Origin: Clavelina lepadiformis
Lineage: Eukaryota > Chordata > Ascidiacea > Aplousobranchia > Clavelinidae
Length of the DNA: 64,000 bases
Assembly (NCBI RefSeq): GCF_947623445.1
Contig: NC_135243.1
Coordinates: 20,778,479-20,842,478 of the forward strand
Reading direction: 5' to 3'
Both the position numbers and the translations under genes were made by a program. A model generated the notes under the pieces. It was not told where the DNA came from, did not search any database, and saw nothing but the letters and a program-made list of their open reading frames with translations. Positions within the stretch are counted from its first letter, which is position 1. Each line of letters opens with the position of its first letter. Shown one piece after another: positions 11,813 through 21,421 of this stretch.

Positions 11813-12027
11813 TCTTTAGGAGAGTTTTACGAACAACAAACTCTTCATGTTAAAGTAATTTTATACCTAGAAACGGTGCTTTTGTTCTAAACGACAAGTC
11901 TTAATTTAGTCGCTGTCAAGTTTAAGGCCCCTCACAGCTGCAACATTTCAAGCTAAAGAGTGGAGTATAAAACAAGCGCATGCTGAAAGTTGGAAAACTG
12001 GTGAAATTCATCATGTCAAAAGGAAAA

Positions 12028-12099
12028 AGGGTGCACCCGGATTTGAACCGAAGACCTCTCGATCTGCAGTCGAATGCTCTACCACTGAGCTATACCCCC
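12028..12099 (-). tRNA. tRNA-Cys(GCA), unit 8
   Basis: Anticodon GCA copy with one acceptor mismatch (3' strand TGCACCC instead of TGCCCCC). Confidence 0.9.
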
Positions 12100-12218
12100 T
12101 TTACATTCACTTTCAGTAGTCATACGTTTTCGATATTACAATCTCTTTTGTAAAGTATATAAAATTATTTAAAACACCATGCTTTATTTGCCAACTCGAT
12201 AAAACAGTAAAGTGACTC

Positions 12219-12301
12219 TACTGGGTGTGGGACTCGAACCCACGCGGACAGATGTCCATTGGAACTTAAGTCCAACGCCTTAACCTCTCGGCCAACCCAG
12301 T
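12219..12301 (-). tRNA. tRNA-Leu(TAA), unit 8
   Basis: Anticodon TAA copy with one D-loop/A-box change (GGCCGAGAGGTT for GGCCGAGCGGTT). Confidence 0.93.
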
Positions 12302-12541
12302 CATGGTCTGAAACTTGAGCGGTTTTGGATAGCTTTAGGATTAAATTGAAAACGAAGTTAGTTCATTTATACATTTCATTCATTGCCATATCGATTTAGT
12401 GGAGAGGTCGGAAGAGTGATACGAGCACGGGCAGGATACAACCGTTCGTACATTTTCGAAAGAGTGTTAATAAAATTTTACACTATTCGAACAGATCATC
12501 TAAAATTATAAATCAAAAGAGAGAAAACCTCGGGAGTATCA

Positions 12542-12624
12542 GGCAGGATGGCCGAGTGGTCTATGGCGCTGCGTTCAGGTCGCAGTCTCCTTTGGAGGCG
12601 CGGGTTCGAATCCCGCTTCTGTCA
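12542..12624 (+). tRNA. tRNA-Leu(CAG), unit 8
   Basis: Array-consensus copy with anticodon CAG. Confidence 0.95.
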
Positions 12625-12699
12625 GGTATAACTTTTGCAGCGCTTCCATTTTGCTGTTACAGGTTCCATTTCATTCTACTTTATACTTGCTTGGTCGTC

Positions 12700-12772
12700 G
12701 CCCGGCTAGCTCAGTCGGTAGAGCGTTGGACTCTTAATCCAACGGTCGTGGGTTCGAGCCCCACGTTGGGCG
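12700..12772 (+). tRNA. tRNA-Lys(CTT), unit 8
   Basis: Array-consensus copy with anticodon CTT and immediate TTTT terminator. Confidence 0.96.
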
Positions 12773-13430
12773 TCTTTTGTTGTTATCGCTTAAATAGACA
12801 CTCTTTACTTACCAGAATGAATGCAACTTCAAAATGCAACTGTGGTATGAACTTAAACAATTGAATTATTGTGTTTCTTGAATAGTGATATGATAAAAAC
12901 CTAGCAGATAATCAATCGGAGGAATCAAATTGCAGTGGAAATCTTGCTGATATGTAACCCTACAAAACGAGCAGATACACCTCACGTCAGCATCCATTGG
13001 TTGAAATTGAAACGTACGCTTATGCTTGCTACTATTCCGTTTCAGAAGAACTCTAAGCCTAATCTAATTCAGATGAAATCTAATCAACCAACTCAGCTTG
13101 CGACACAGGTGATAAATCTTCTTGTTGAATATGTGACGCCGCAGAAAAAGAATAATTGCCGTCGGTTTCAAAACTAAGGAAAAAAATCATAAGTCCAGCA
13201 AAGCTGCAAAGCAAGATAACTTTTTCCGTTCGGAGTTCCACCAGGTACAGTAAAAATAATCCTAACCTTCAGTGTATAGTTGACAGACATTCAAGCTTCA
13301 TCAAGTGACACAGCAGCCATGTTTCATATGGTAGTAACGATCGTATTCATTTCTGTTTTGTTTTTCAGGCAACATGGAACGCAACATAGGGGAAAACTTT
13401 TGAACATTTTTGATTCACTTGCATCTAAGC

Positions 13431-13754
13431 CAGGGGTCGGCAACCTGCGGCTCCGGAGCCGCATGTGGCTCTTTCATCCTTCTGATGCGGCTCTTATTAA
13501 TTTTATTGCTACAGTAGAAACAAACAGAAGAACACTCCTTTCTTTATCTCACTGAGCACATTATAGTAATCAACTAATCACATTAATTAAATCTTACCGA
13601 ATTAACTGCATTTATAAATGCGACACATGACAGTTTTGTTACAGAGTGTCAATTTTGTTTTATTGTGAAAACAGTTTTGCGGCTCCCAGTGATTTTTATT
13701 TTGTGGAATATCGGTTAAAATGGCTCTTTAAGTGCAAATGGTTGCCGACCCCTG
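13431..13754. mobile_element. hAT-type MITE in tRNA unit 8
   Basis: 324-bp non-autonomous element with terminal inverted repeats CAGGGGTCGGCAACC / GGTTGCCGACCCCTG. It is flanked by a perfect 8-bp target duplication ATCTAAGC (13423-13430 and 13755-13762). TIR form and 8-bp duplication are the hAT superfamily signature. No transposase is encoded. It sits about 26 bp upstream of the unit-8 tRNA-Asn and is absent from every other unit. Confidence 0.95.
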
Positions 13755-13780
13755 ATCTAAGCGAACGAAGCATTTTCCAT

Positions 13781-13806
13781 GTCTCTGTGGCGCAATAGGT
13801 TAGCGT

Positions 13807-13837
<31 letters not shown>

Positions 13838-13854
13838 GAGCCCACCCAGGGACG
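13781..13854 (+). tRNA. tRNA-Asn(GTT), unit 8
   Basis: Anticodon GTT copy with one D-arm difference (TAGCGTG). Its upstream flank is interrupted by the hAT-type MITE ending at 13754, which could alter expression. Confidence 0.94.
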
Positions 13855-14069
13855 TCTTTAGGAGAGTTTTACGAACAGAAAACTCTTCATGTTAAAGAAA
13901 TTTTATACCTAGAAACGGTGCTTTTGTTCTAAACGACAAGTCTTAATTTAAACGCTGTCAAGTTTAAGGCTCCCCACAGCCGCAACATTTCAAGCTAAAG
14001 AGTGGAGTATAAATCAAGCGCCTGCTGAAAGTTGGAAAACTGGTGAAATTCGTCATGACAAAAGGAAAA

Positions 14070-14141
14070 AGGGGGCACCCGGATTTGAACCGAAGACCTC
14101 TCGATCTGCAGTCGAATGCTCTACCACTGAGCTATACCCCC
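14070..14141 (-). tRNA. tRNA-Cys(GCA), unit 9
   Basis: Consensus tRNA-Cys in the rearranged last unit. Confidence 0.96.
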
Positions 14142-14261
14142 TTTACATTCACTTTCAGTAATCACACGTTTTCGATATTACAATCTCATTTTGTAAAGTA
14201 TATAAAATTATTTAAAACACCATGCTTTATTTGCCAATTCGATAAAAGAGTGAAGTGACTC

Positions 14262-14344
14262 TACTGGGTGTGGGAATCGAACCCACGCGGACAGATGTCC
14301 ATTGGAACTTAAGTCCAACGCCTTAACCGCTCGGCCAACCCAGT
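14262..14344 (-). tRNA. tRNA-Leu(TAA), unit 9
   Basis: Anticodon TAA copy, the last tRNA gene of the array. One T-loop base differs (GGTTCGATTCC) but still fits the B-box consensus. The plus-strand tRNA trio that should follow is deleted in this unit. Confidence 0.94.
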
Positions 14345-14845
14345 CATGGTCTGGAACTTGAGCGGTTTTGGATAGGTTTAGGATTAAATTGGAAACGAAG
14401 TTAGTTCATTTATACATTTCATTCATTGCCTTATCGATTTAGTGGAGAGGTCCGAAGAGTGATACAAGCACGGGGAGGATACAACCGTTCGTACATTTTC
14501 GAAAGGGTGTTAATAAAATTTTACACTATTCGAACAGATCATCTAAAATTCTAAATCAAAAGAGAGAGAAATGTTCAGTAAGAAGAAAACCTCGAAAAAG
14601 ACGTTTTTAGGAGAGTTTTACGAACAACAAACTCTTCATGTTAAAGAAAGTTTATACCTAGAAACTGTACTTTTGTTCTAAACGCCAAGTCATGGTTTCA
14701 ACATTGTCAAGTTTAAGGCCCCCCACCACCGCATCATTTCAAGCTTAACTTTGCTCTAAACTCTAAAGCATTTTATCAGCAGTTTTCGACAGAGAAGCAT
14801 AAATAGTTTGATTGTTCGTTTGTGTTGAGTGTGTAACAAATTTTC

Positions 14846-15079
14846 ATGAAGTTACAGCAACGTACAAACACACGTAAGATTATCCGACTCTACCATGAAA
14901 TTGTTTCAACTTTTGTAACAAATAAAATCAAAAAGTGTGTGATGACAATCGACAGGAAAACTCATTTCGGTTTTTCGAAGCAACATTCAGCTCCAGGCAT
15001 AGATTCATCAAAGCAGCACTTTTCCGGCGAACAAATTCCGTCAACAGCACATGGAATTCTGAACGGTAATGGAACCTGA
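14846..15079 (+). CDS. Small ORF of unknown function (doubtful)
   Basis: ATG-initiated ORF of 77 codons between the array edge and the trefoil gene. It is basic and lysine-rich at its N terminus, with no signal peptide, membrane segment or motif I recognise. No splice sites or poly(A) signal clearly support it. It could be chance open sequence; I would not rely on it. Confidence 0.2.
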   Translation: MKLQQRTNTRKIIRLYHEIVSTFVTNKIKKCVMTIDRKTHFGFSKQHSAPGIDSSKQHFSGEQIPSTAHGILNGNGT

Positions 15080-15285
15080 CCGCATATGTTCACTAAAAAA
15101 TAATTGTATACTAACGTGATTCAGTTAAAATGCAATCATGCATATTTAGTTGTTAAAGATTGAATTTTTACTCAGCATTGTCGTTTTCGGAGGATAGATG
15201 TAAAATGGTTTTGTTTAATAACGTATATGGCCATAAATCATACGCCTATTCATATGATTAGTAACTTAAAATCTTTGGTCTGTGT

Positions 15286-15564
15286 CTATGGTTCATAAAT
15301 ACATGGGACAAAATTAAAACCTTGGTTTTCAGTTTCAGTTTCTTCTTCGTTTTCTTTTTCCTCTTCAACAGCACTGTAGCACCACAGTCCGTTTCTTGGT
15401 ATTGAGTAATCAAAACAACATCCCAGATTATGACAGACTGTTACGCTGACAAACGGATGTGCCCCCTTACACTCTTCCCTTTTAGAGTTACGGTTACACA
15501 CTATAAATTGAAGAAAGAGTATATATACCGCAACTGCAAATTTTGTCTTGTTTATTTTCTTCAT
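15286..15564 (-). CDS. Secreted single trefoil (P-type) domain protein
   Basis: 92 residues from the ATG at 15564; a longer in-frame extension would need a GTG start. Residues 9-22 form a hydrophobic signal-peptide core. The mature part has six cysteines at 23, 32, 44, 49, 50 and 62 in the trefoil pattern C-x8-C-x11-C-x4-CC-x11-C, with the hallmark GCCFD and WC motifs. A glutamate-rich tail follows and ends with an extra cysteine. Trefoil peptides are secreted, disulfide-knotted factors of mucosal surfaces. An ATTAAA poly(A)-type signal lies at 15213-15218 on this strand, about 70 nt past the stop. A Tigger transposon begins only about 60 bp upstream of the start codon, so the native promoter has been displaced. 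A multi-exon gene with lost upstream exons cannot be excluded. Confidence 0.78.
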   Translation of the reverse strand: MKKINKTKFAVAVYILFLQFIVCNRNSKREECKGAHPFVSVTVCHNLGCCFDYSIPRNGLWCYSAVEEEKENEEETETENQGFNFVPCIYEP

Positions 15565-15790
15565 TAATTTCACTAATATTACATTAAAAGTATGGCATAT
15601 ACAATAGCTTTACATCGTCACAATACAGTCATCTCCCGGTTAAGTACGCAACTTGATCTTGAGTAGTTTGTGCGAACTTATGTGGTAGGTGCGTACTTAG
15701 CAGTTATGCAGCCACCTAGTGAAGGTACTGTAAGTGTGTAGCCATGCATGCGTGGCCAACGCGTGTGTGAGTGTGTGTACCCAATGCACA

Positions 15791-15879
15791 AGTTTTGCAT
15801 CTATTACGTCATTGACGATGCGTTGCCCATGTTCATGTTTTGCATTTATTACGTCATTGACGATGCGTTGCCCATGTTC
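15791..15879 (+). promoter_or_regulatory. Tandem 45-bp duplication with CRE-like sites in Tigger 5' region
   Basis: Two near-identical copies (15791-15834 and 15835-15879) lie 60-150 bp before the transposase ATG. Each contains ATTACGTCAT, matching the ATF/CREB-type consensus TTACGTCA, followed by GACGATGCGTTGCCC. A role as duplicated activator sites for the transposase is inferred from position only. Confidence 0.5.
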
Positions 15880-15938
15880 TGCTAGTGTACAGTATAGTAC
15901 AGCACAAGTAATTTGTTGGGTACAATTTTCTCGTTCGC

Positions 15939-17630
15939 ATGATGTCAGGTAAAGGTAAGCGTTTAAGTGAATCCCAAAGATTGGAAGTCATCGCCAAGTT
16001 GTGTGTGCCGTCCGCTCCGAGTAAAAGAAGTCTCGCAAGAGAGTATGGCGTGAGTGAAGCTGCTATCCGAAAGATTTCGAAAAACCGGGAAGTTATTCGA
16101 AAGCGTTCTGCTTTGATGTCTGAGGAGACAAAGACAAAAACGTTTCGAGCATCCGTTGGTCGGTTTTCTGAGCTGGAAGATATTCTATATCTTTGGATTG
16201 ATAGCATGCGCCGTGCAAGTCTTCCCGTTCCCCCCTCACTGGTCATTGCAAAAGCAAAACAAATCGCTCAACAATTATCGATATCGGAAGATGATTTTCG
16301 AGCGTCGTGGCAGTGGCTTAGCCGATTCAGAGCACGTCGAGGATTGCAGAAAGTTCTTCTTCATGGGGAAGGAGCTGAAGTGGACAAGGAAGACCCAAAG
16401 CTTTTGGCTGCATTGAATGATTTACATGCTATAATTGCACGGTATGATCCTGAAAATGTGTATAACATGGATGAAACAGGGTTGTTCTTTCGTCTGCTAC
16501 CTAGATATACCTTGCTTATGCCATTCGAAGATCTCAGCAGCATCCGAGGGAAGAAGAAAGCTAAAGACCGTGTGTCTCTGGTTGTTTGTGCAAATGCCAC
16601 TGGAACACACAAAGTTCCATGCACATTGATTGGGAAACCTAAATCTCCGGCCTGTATAAAGAATCGGGGATGGCCTGTCAAATATCTTAGTCAGCGTAAA
16701 GCTTGGATGGACGTTGACACATGTTGGAAATGGTTCAACGAAGTGTTTTATCCTGAAGTAAAAAAGAGAACAGGACGCCCGGTTCTCTTGTTGATGGATA
16801 ACGCTCCGGGCCATTTTCCAGCCTTTGAACGGAATAACGTCAAAGTGGAATTCTTCCCACCCAACTGTACTAGTTGGAAACAGCCATGTGACATGGGAAT
16901 CATCGCGGCACTAAAGAAGAGGTACAAATATTTATATCTCAGGGAGGTTCTGGACTTTTACGAGCTTGACGAGAACTTGAAGGCCCACAAAAAAGAGCAA
17001 GCTAAAAGATTACCCAGAGGGGCAGCAGGTGTTGCTTATGGGAACCCTGCTCATTTGCTGGATGCTGCTCACTATGTAAAGCAAGCATGGGATTTAATAT
17101 CGGATGCGTCGGTAAGAAACTCGTTTAACAAGGCTCAACTGCTAACTCCGTTGGATGGTGGCGTTGATGAGGAAGCAAACTTCATGTCTGACATGTCTGA
17201 AATTTTGCGCTGTTTTAAGTCTATGGATATTTCGATTGACAAAGACGATCTAGAAGGATTTATGCATGTTGATGACGAGAATAATGAAGAGTATTCACAG
17301 GCGATTTTGGGTGATGTGAATGAGGTGTTGGAAACGATGCAAACTGAAAATGATGACACTGACGATGAGGCTGGCCCAAGCAACGATTGTGCACCTGTCG
17401 AAAACAGCATCGTTTTTCATGGCTTTGAACAACTTTACAACAAAGTGCTTGAAGTTGAGGATCAGTTGCTGTGTCCTGCCTTACAAGATCAAGCAGGAGG
17501 TGCTTACGATAATCTCAAAAGCACTTTTGAATGCTTTCAGCGAAAACTGAGACAGGTGACGCTGGAAGCCAAGCAAAAAAGAATGCAAAATATGCATCAG
17601 ATGACTTTGCACGACATGTTTAAGCAGTGA
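15939..17630 (+). CDS. Tigger/pogo-family transposase, intact
   Basis: 563 residues, uninterrupted. The N-terminal helix-turn-helix region (about residues 8-55) and a CENP-B-type second HTH (about 75-137) should bind the element ends. The DDE_1 catalytic domain has D178 in MDETG, D287 in LLMDNAPGH and D318 in QPCDMG, giving a DD30D spacing. The third aspartate follows a PPNCTSWKQP motif typical of pogo/Tigger proteins. An acidic stretch spans about 390-480. The last residues, QMTLHDMFKQ, resemble a PCNA-interacting (PIP) box, a feature reported for pogo transposase. The double ATG at 15939/15942 follows the duplicated regulatory block. The length fits the usual 500-600 residues of autonomous Tigger transposases. 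Confidence 0.96.
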   Translation: MMSGKGKRLSESQRLEVIAKLCVPSAPSKRSLAREYGVSEAAIRKISKNREVIRKRSALMSEETKTKTFRASVGRFSELEDILYLWIDSMRRASLPVPPSLVIAKAKQIAQQLSISEDDFRASWQWLSRFRARRGLQKVLLHGEGAEVDKEDPKLLAALNDLHAIIARYDPENVYNMDETGLFFRLLPRYTLLMPFEDLSSIRGKKKAKDRVSLVVCANATGTHKVPCTLIGKPKSPACIKNRGWPVKYLSQRKAWMDVDTCWKWFNEVFYPEVKKRTGRPVLLLMDNAPGHFPAFERNNVKVEFFPPNCTSWKQPCDMGIIAALKKRYKYLYLREVLDFYELDENLKAHKKEQAKRLPRGAAGVAYGNPAHLLDAAHYVKQAWDLISDASVRNSFNKAQLLTPLDGGVDEEANFMSDMSEILRCFKSMDISIDKDDLEGFMHVDDENNEEYSQAILGDVNEVLETMQTENDDTDDEAGPSNDCAPVENSIVFHGFEQLYNKVLEVEDQLLCPALQDQAGGAYDNLKSTFECFQRKLRQVTLEAKQKRMQNMHQMTLHDMFKQ

Positions 17631-17799
17631 ACTATTGTTAAATTGACGTTTAACTTTTCCTGACATCCAGTTAATGTGCTTGCTGTTTAAAATAAATAAA
17701 TTGTTGAAAAAGTTGAACCCAGAATTTGTGAAGAATTTTTGCGTACTTATCTGGGATGCGAACTTAAACGGGTGCGTACTTAACCGGGAGATGACTGTA

Positions 17800-20700
17800 T
17801 TGATAAATCTACCAGTAGCCTATTGATCCAAATTTTTAATTAAATTCTAACGTTTATTTTATGTTCTAAAACACATTTCGGAAATGGTTAAATATGGAAA
17901 CATAAATAAATAACATGCCCAAATATGGAACTGATATTTGAACAAATACATATACCTTTAGCTGCATCCAAAGAACTGCAAAACATCCAAAGCAATGGGA
18001 GCACAAAAAGACCTTTCATGTTTTATAATTTGCTTGCTAATGCCATGCCCTCCGATCTCCAGACTGTTGACTGCTGTTGCCTCGAACATTTTCTGCGTTT
18101 CAGTTCACTGAGTTTCCGGTTTCCTGTCGGTTTGTTAACTGCACGTGACACACGCTCTCGTGTGCGTTTCGCTCTTTTCTTCTGAGACTGTGTTGTTGCC
18201 ATAAACAAACTCATTAAACCCAAGTTTATCAACTTTTGCTCTATATAATCTTATTGTTGATTATATTATTAATTGGTGGAGTTTGATTGATAAATTTACG
18301 CAGGGGCCAAACCTAAATGATTCCGTACTTTTGATTGCAAAACAAAAAAATTTTTACCTCAGTACGGCGTTTATCATTGCAAAGTAATCATAAGTAATAC
18401 ATGATAAAATAATCATCATAAAAGTTCCATGCACCATTTAAAAACCAGAAACGAGAGTTCAACCGATAAATAAATAAATAAATAAATACCACACAAGTTA
18501 AAGTTGCATTTTTACGCAGTTTTATTAAGCCTATTGCGATCATGGTTACCACATTTTAGAAGGGACTGGATGTTCCACATAGTCACGCCCTGTTTAAACC
18601 GCACATTACACGAAAACTACACGTCGTGGAGCCATTGGTTTTTCTTCGGTTAAAGGAAAATTGTATGACGTTTGGTTCACTGCGTAAAGCTAACGTCATG
18701 GAACGCACACCTTGTGTAAAACGCAAAGTTTTGAATCTTGCACAAATATTTATTTATTCTTTGACTTGCTTCTCTCCCGTTATTTTTCATTAAACTTTTT
18801 TATCACGCGCGGCACTTTTCTTTATCTTTTGTATGTCACCTCACCTCAAAAACGTGATGGCTTGACCTTTTTTTGACAAGCGACAAGTTAAACTATACAG
18901 TGATTTTTGAAAGCAGCTTTGATATAAATGTATCAATTTCTCATAAAATACATAATCAAATTTTGTGATTTCTGTAAAGTTGCATGGCCTTTAAAGTTTT
19001 AGAAAAATCAAAAAACGTAAGATTTTTAATCACGAAATACCCCTTAAAATGTAGAAATCAACTTCAATTTAAACATTTTTTGTTTATTTTGCAACTATAT
19101 GCAGCATTGCGTTAAAGGTGAAGTCCAGAATTTATCATAATGTTATAAGTTATATAGTGCTGTATCTAATTCTTAACAATGCAATGCAAATTAGCGAATT
19201 AACGAAGGGAGACTGGTAGAAAATTTTACGAAGCAAAAGATTAATTAGTTGTTAACAATCTGTCAAATTCAGTTTCCTCTTTCAATCTTTTTCTGTTTAA
19301 CAGTTCGTCTTGTTCGACTCGCTTTGAATAGAATGAAGCAAACCCGCGTTCATTATTAAGCAAAATGTTAACTTAAGAAGTACTACATATATCTTATTGT
19401 ATGCTATGTATACTATACTGTATCCTTTTAACATTTTTTTTGTATCCCATATTGTCTTTTGTGACGAAAACACAGTATGTCATGTGTCGTTTAATACTTT
19501 AAATTTTAGCGTTTTTAGGCTGTGATAGTTGTTGGCTTATGTCATGCATTGATTGTTACACAGTGTTTAGTTTGAGTTGATCATATCACTGCTTATCTCA
19601 GGTTTCGCATCGTTTTTGATTTTGTTTCTTTTTTGTATGTAGAATAACACATTTTGCTTTCTATAAAAGCCGTTGTTGAATGAAATGAGGGCTGAAGGTA
19701 AAGTTTGGTTTGGTTGCAGGCGATGTAATAAAACGGCTTTCTTGTGTTTAACTGATGGAACCGCTTTTCACCGCGCATGTGGAAAAAGCTTGGCATAAGG
19801 AAGATTCAGAATCTTTCGTTACACTTCTATAGGAACTTGCAACAGTGTAGTTATAAAAGATATGTAACGACTTTTTCTCAATATGACTGCTAACTCGTAC
19901 AGCAACTTCAGCAAAATCACCATAAAGTTTTAGGTTAAAGTTATTTGACTTTTGTCTATTTGAAAAGTTTTTGTTTCAATCCACTGTACCATGAGATAAA
20001 ATGTTTGCAATACACAGAAAGCGTTTGGTGAATAACATGAGTGACAAATATCTGAACTACCTGCAGCGAATTTTTTCTTAAACACTTTACTTTTGCATTT
20101 TTACTGTGTAACTAGGAAATGCACCTATTAAACAAACTTAAAAGAGATTTAATTTATCCGTTTTTTTTACTGCATTTACTGCTCTTGCTTATTGCAGTTT
20201 AATGCTTATAATCAAGTCGATATCTTGTTTTTTTTTAAATCATTTCATAAAATTTTTTCGCAATTCTCTTGGATGGCCTCATCTTCATTTTATGGCATAA
20301 AGCACTATTTGACACCTGGAATGGCATCGCAAATCATGACATTGCATTGCATTGCAATGATTCCGCAAAAGTTGATATCTATTACAATCAGAATTAAGTC
20401 GTGAGTTTGGCAACAAGTTTGGCTCAACAAGTTTTTTTAAGCTTTTCCAAACGAGTTTTGCTAAACGGAAACGAGTGCAGGTAAACGTTTCTTTGTCTTT
20501 GTATGTTTCATCTCATTATAGGTAACACGTGCATTTGCTATTGTCGACCTAAACAAAGCTATTTGTGTCGCGCTTTTTCTGACCGAAACCGCGGAATACG
20601 GCTGCCTTCCAGGTACGCGAACTTGAAGTTAGGAACCTGGTAGAAAACGTTTTATAGGTCTTATATGTTGAAGATTTATTGAACACTATGCTTTAGCTAG

Positions 20701-20837
20701 GCCCTCAGTCTACTAAAACTAATTGTGCTTTTATTTATGCTTTAATCTTATCTACAAGCAAACCAAACACAACGGGTTTTCATCAATTAAAGTTTGGCTG
20801 TGAATGGAACGTTAAAATAGAGTTCAATAAGCACTTG
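17800..20837. other. AT-rich intergenic stretch, no gene seen
   Basis: No ORF with coding character, splice pattern, tRNA or recognisable repeat end was found in about 3 kb. A short (ATAA)n microsatellite sits at 18466-18487. Confidence 0.6.
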
Positions 20838-21421
20838 AACTAAGCAACTAAGCAACTAAGCAACTAAGCAACTAAGCAACTAAGCAACTAAGCAACTAAG
20901 CAACTAAGCAACTAAGCAACTAAGCAACTAAGCAACTAAGCAACTAAGCAACTAAGCAACTAAGCAACTAAGCAACTAAGCAACTAAGCAACTAAGCAAC
21001 TAAGCAACTAAGCAACTAAGCAACTAAGCAACTAAGCAACTAAGCAACTAAGCAACTAAGCAACTAAGCAACTAAGCAACTAAGCAACTAAGCAACTAAG
21101 CAACTAAGCAACTAAGCAACTAAGCAACTAAGCAACTAAGCAACTAAGCAACTAAGCAACTAAGCAACTAAGCAACTAAGCAACTAAGCAACTAAGCAAC
21201 TAAGCAACTAAGCAACTAAGCAACTAAGCAACTAAGCAACTAAGCAACTAAGCAACTAAGCAACTAAGCAACTAAGCAACTAAGCAACTAAGCAACTAAG
21301 CAACTAAGCAACTAAGCAACTAAGCAACTAAGCAACTAAGCAACTAAGCAACTAAGCAACTAAGCAACTAAGCAACTAAGCAACTAAGCAACTAAGCAAC
21401 TAAGCAACTAAGCAACTAAGC
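20838..21421. repeat. Perfect octamer array (AACTAAGC)x73
   Basis: 584 bp made only of AACTAAGC with no variant copy seen. The sequence TTCAATAAGCA occurs on both sides (20823-20833 and 21423-21433), exactly 600 bp apart, which is a multiple of 8. Stops occur in all reading frames, so it is not coding. There are no spacers, so this is not CRISPR-like. Confidence 0.98.

Larger units (their letters stand above)
1..14742. repeat. Tandem array of ~1.7-kb five-tRNA units
   Basis: Units begin at 1, 1713, 3425, 5139, 6844, 8555, 10273, 11983 and 14025. Full units are 1705-1718 bp, except unit 8, which is 2042 bp because of a hAT-type insertion. Spacers are nearly identical between units. Order in each full unit is Cys(GCA) and Leu(TAA) on the minus strand, then Leu(CAG), Lys(CTT) and Asn(GTT) on the plus strand. 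Unit 9 lacks everything from Leu(CAG) through Asn and ends at about 14742, so this is the right edge of the array. The left edge is not seen; choosing position 1 as a unit boundary is arbitrary. Units 5-8 share spacer variants not seen in units 1-4 (for example GATACACC against GGTACACC), and units 6 and 7 share a 13-bp spacer deletion. The pattern suggests homogenisation between neighbours. Confidence 0.97.
15626..17797 (+). mobile_element. Complete Tigger/pogo-type DNA transposon
   Basis: 2172-bp element with perfect inverted repeats of at least 25 bp beginning CAGTCATCTCCCGG, flanked by TA dinucleotides (15624-15625 and 17798-17799), the Tc1/mariner-pogo target-site duplication. Next to each end there are three copies of a GTGCGTACTTA-like motif, probably transposase sites. 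It holds one open transposase gene and an AATAAA signal at 17691. No breaks are seen, so it looks young and potentially autonomous. Confidence 0.97.

Noticed and set aside
19-14258. Recurring ORFs of 60-100 codons in every tRNA unit on both strands
   Set aside because: They run through tRNA genes and spacer, most start at GTG or TTG, and they recur only because the units are nearly identical.
15734-17666. Other ORFs of 60-130 codons within the Tigger element
   Set aside because: They are out-of-frame or antisense shadows of the transposase, or lie in its 5' region, and have no domain features.
20838-21421. Short direct repeats that could suggest a CRISPR array
   Set aside because: There are no spacers; it is a simple 8-bp tandem repeat in a eukaryotic genome.
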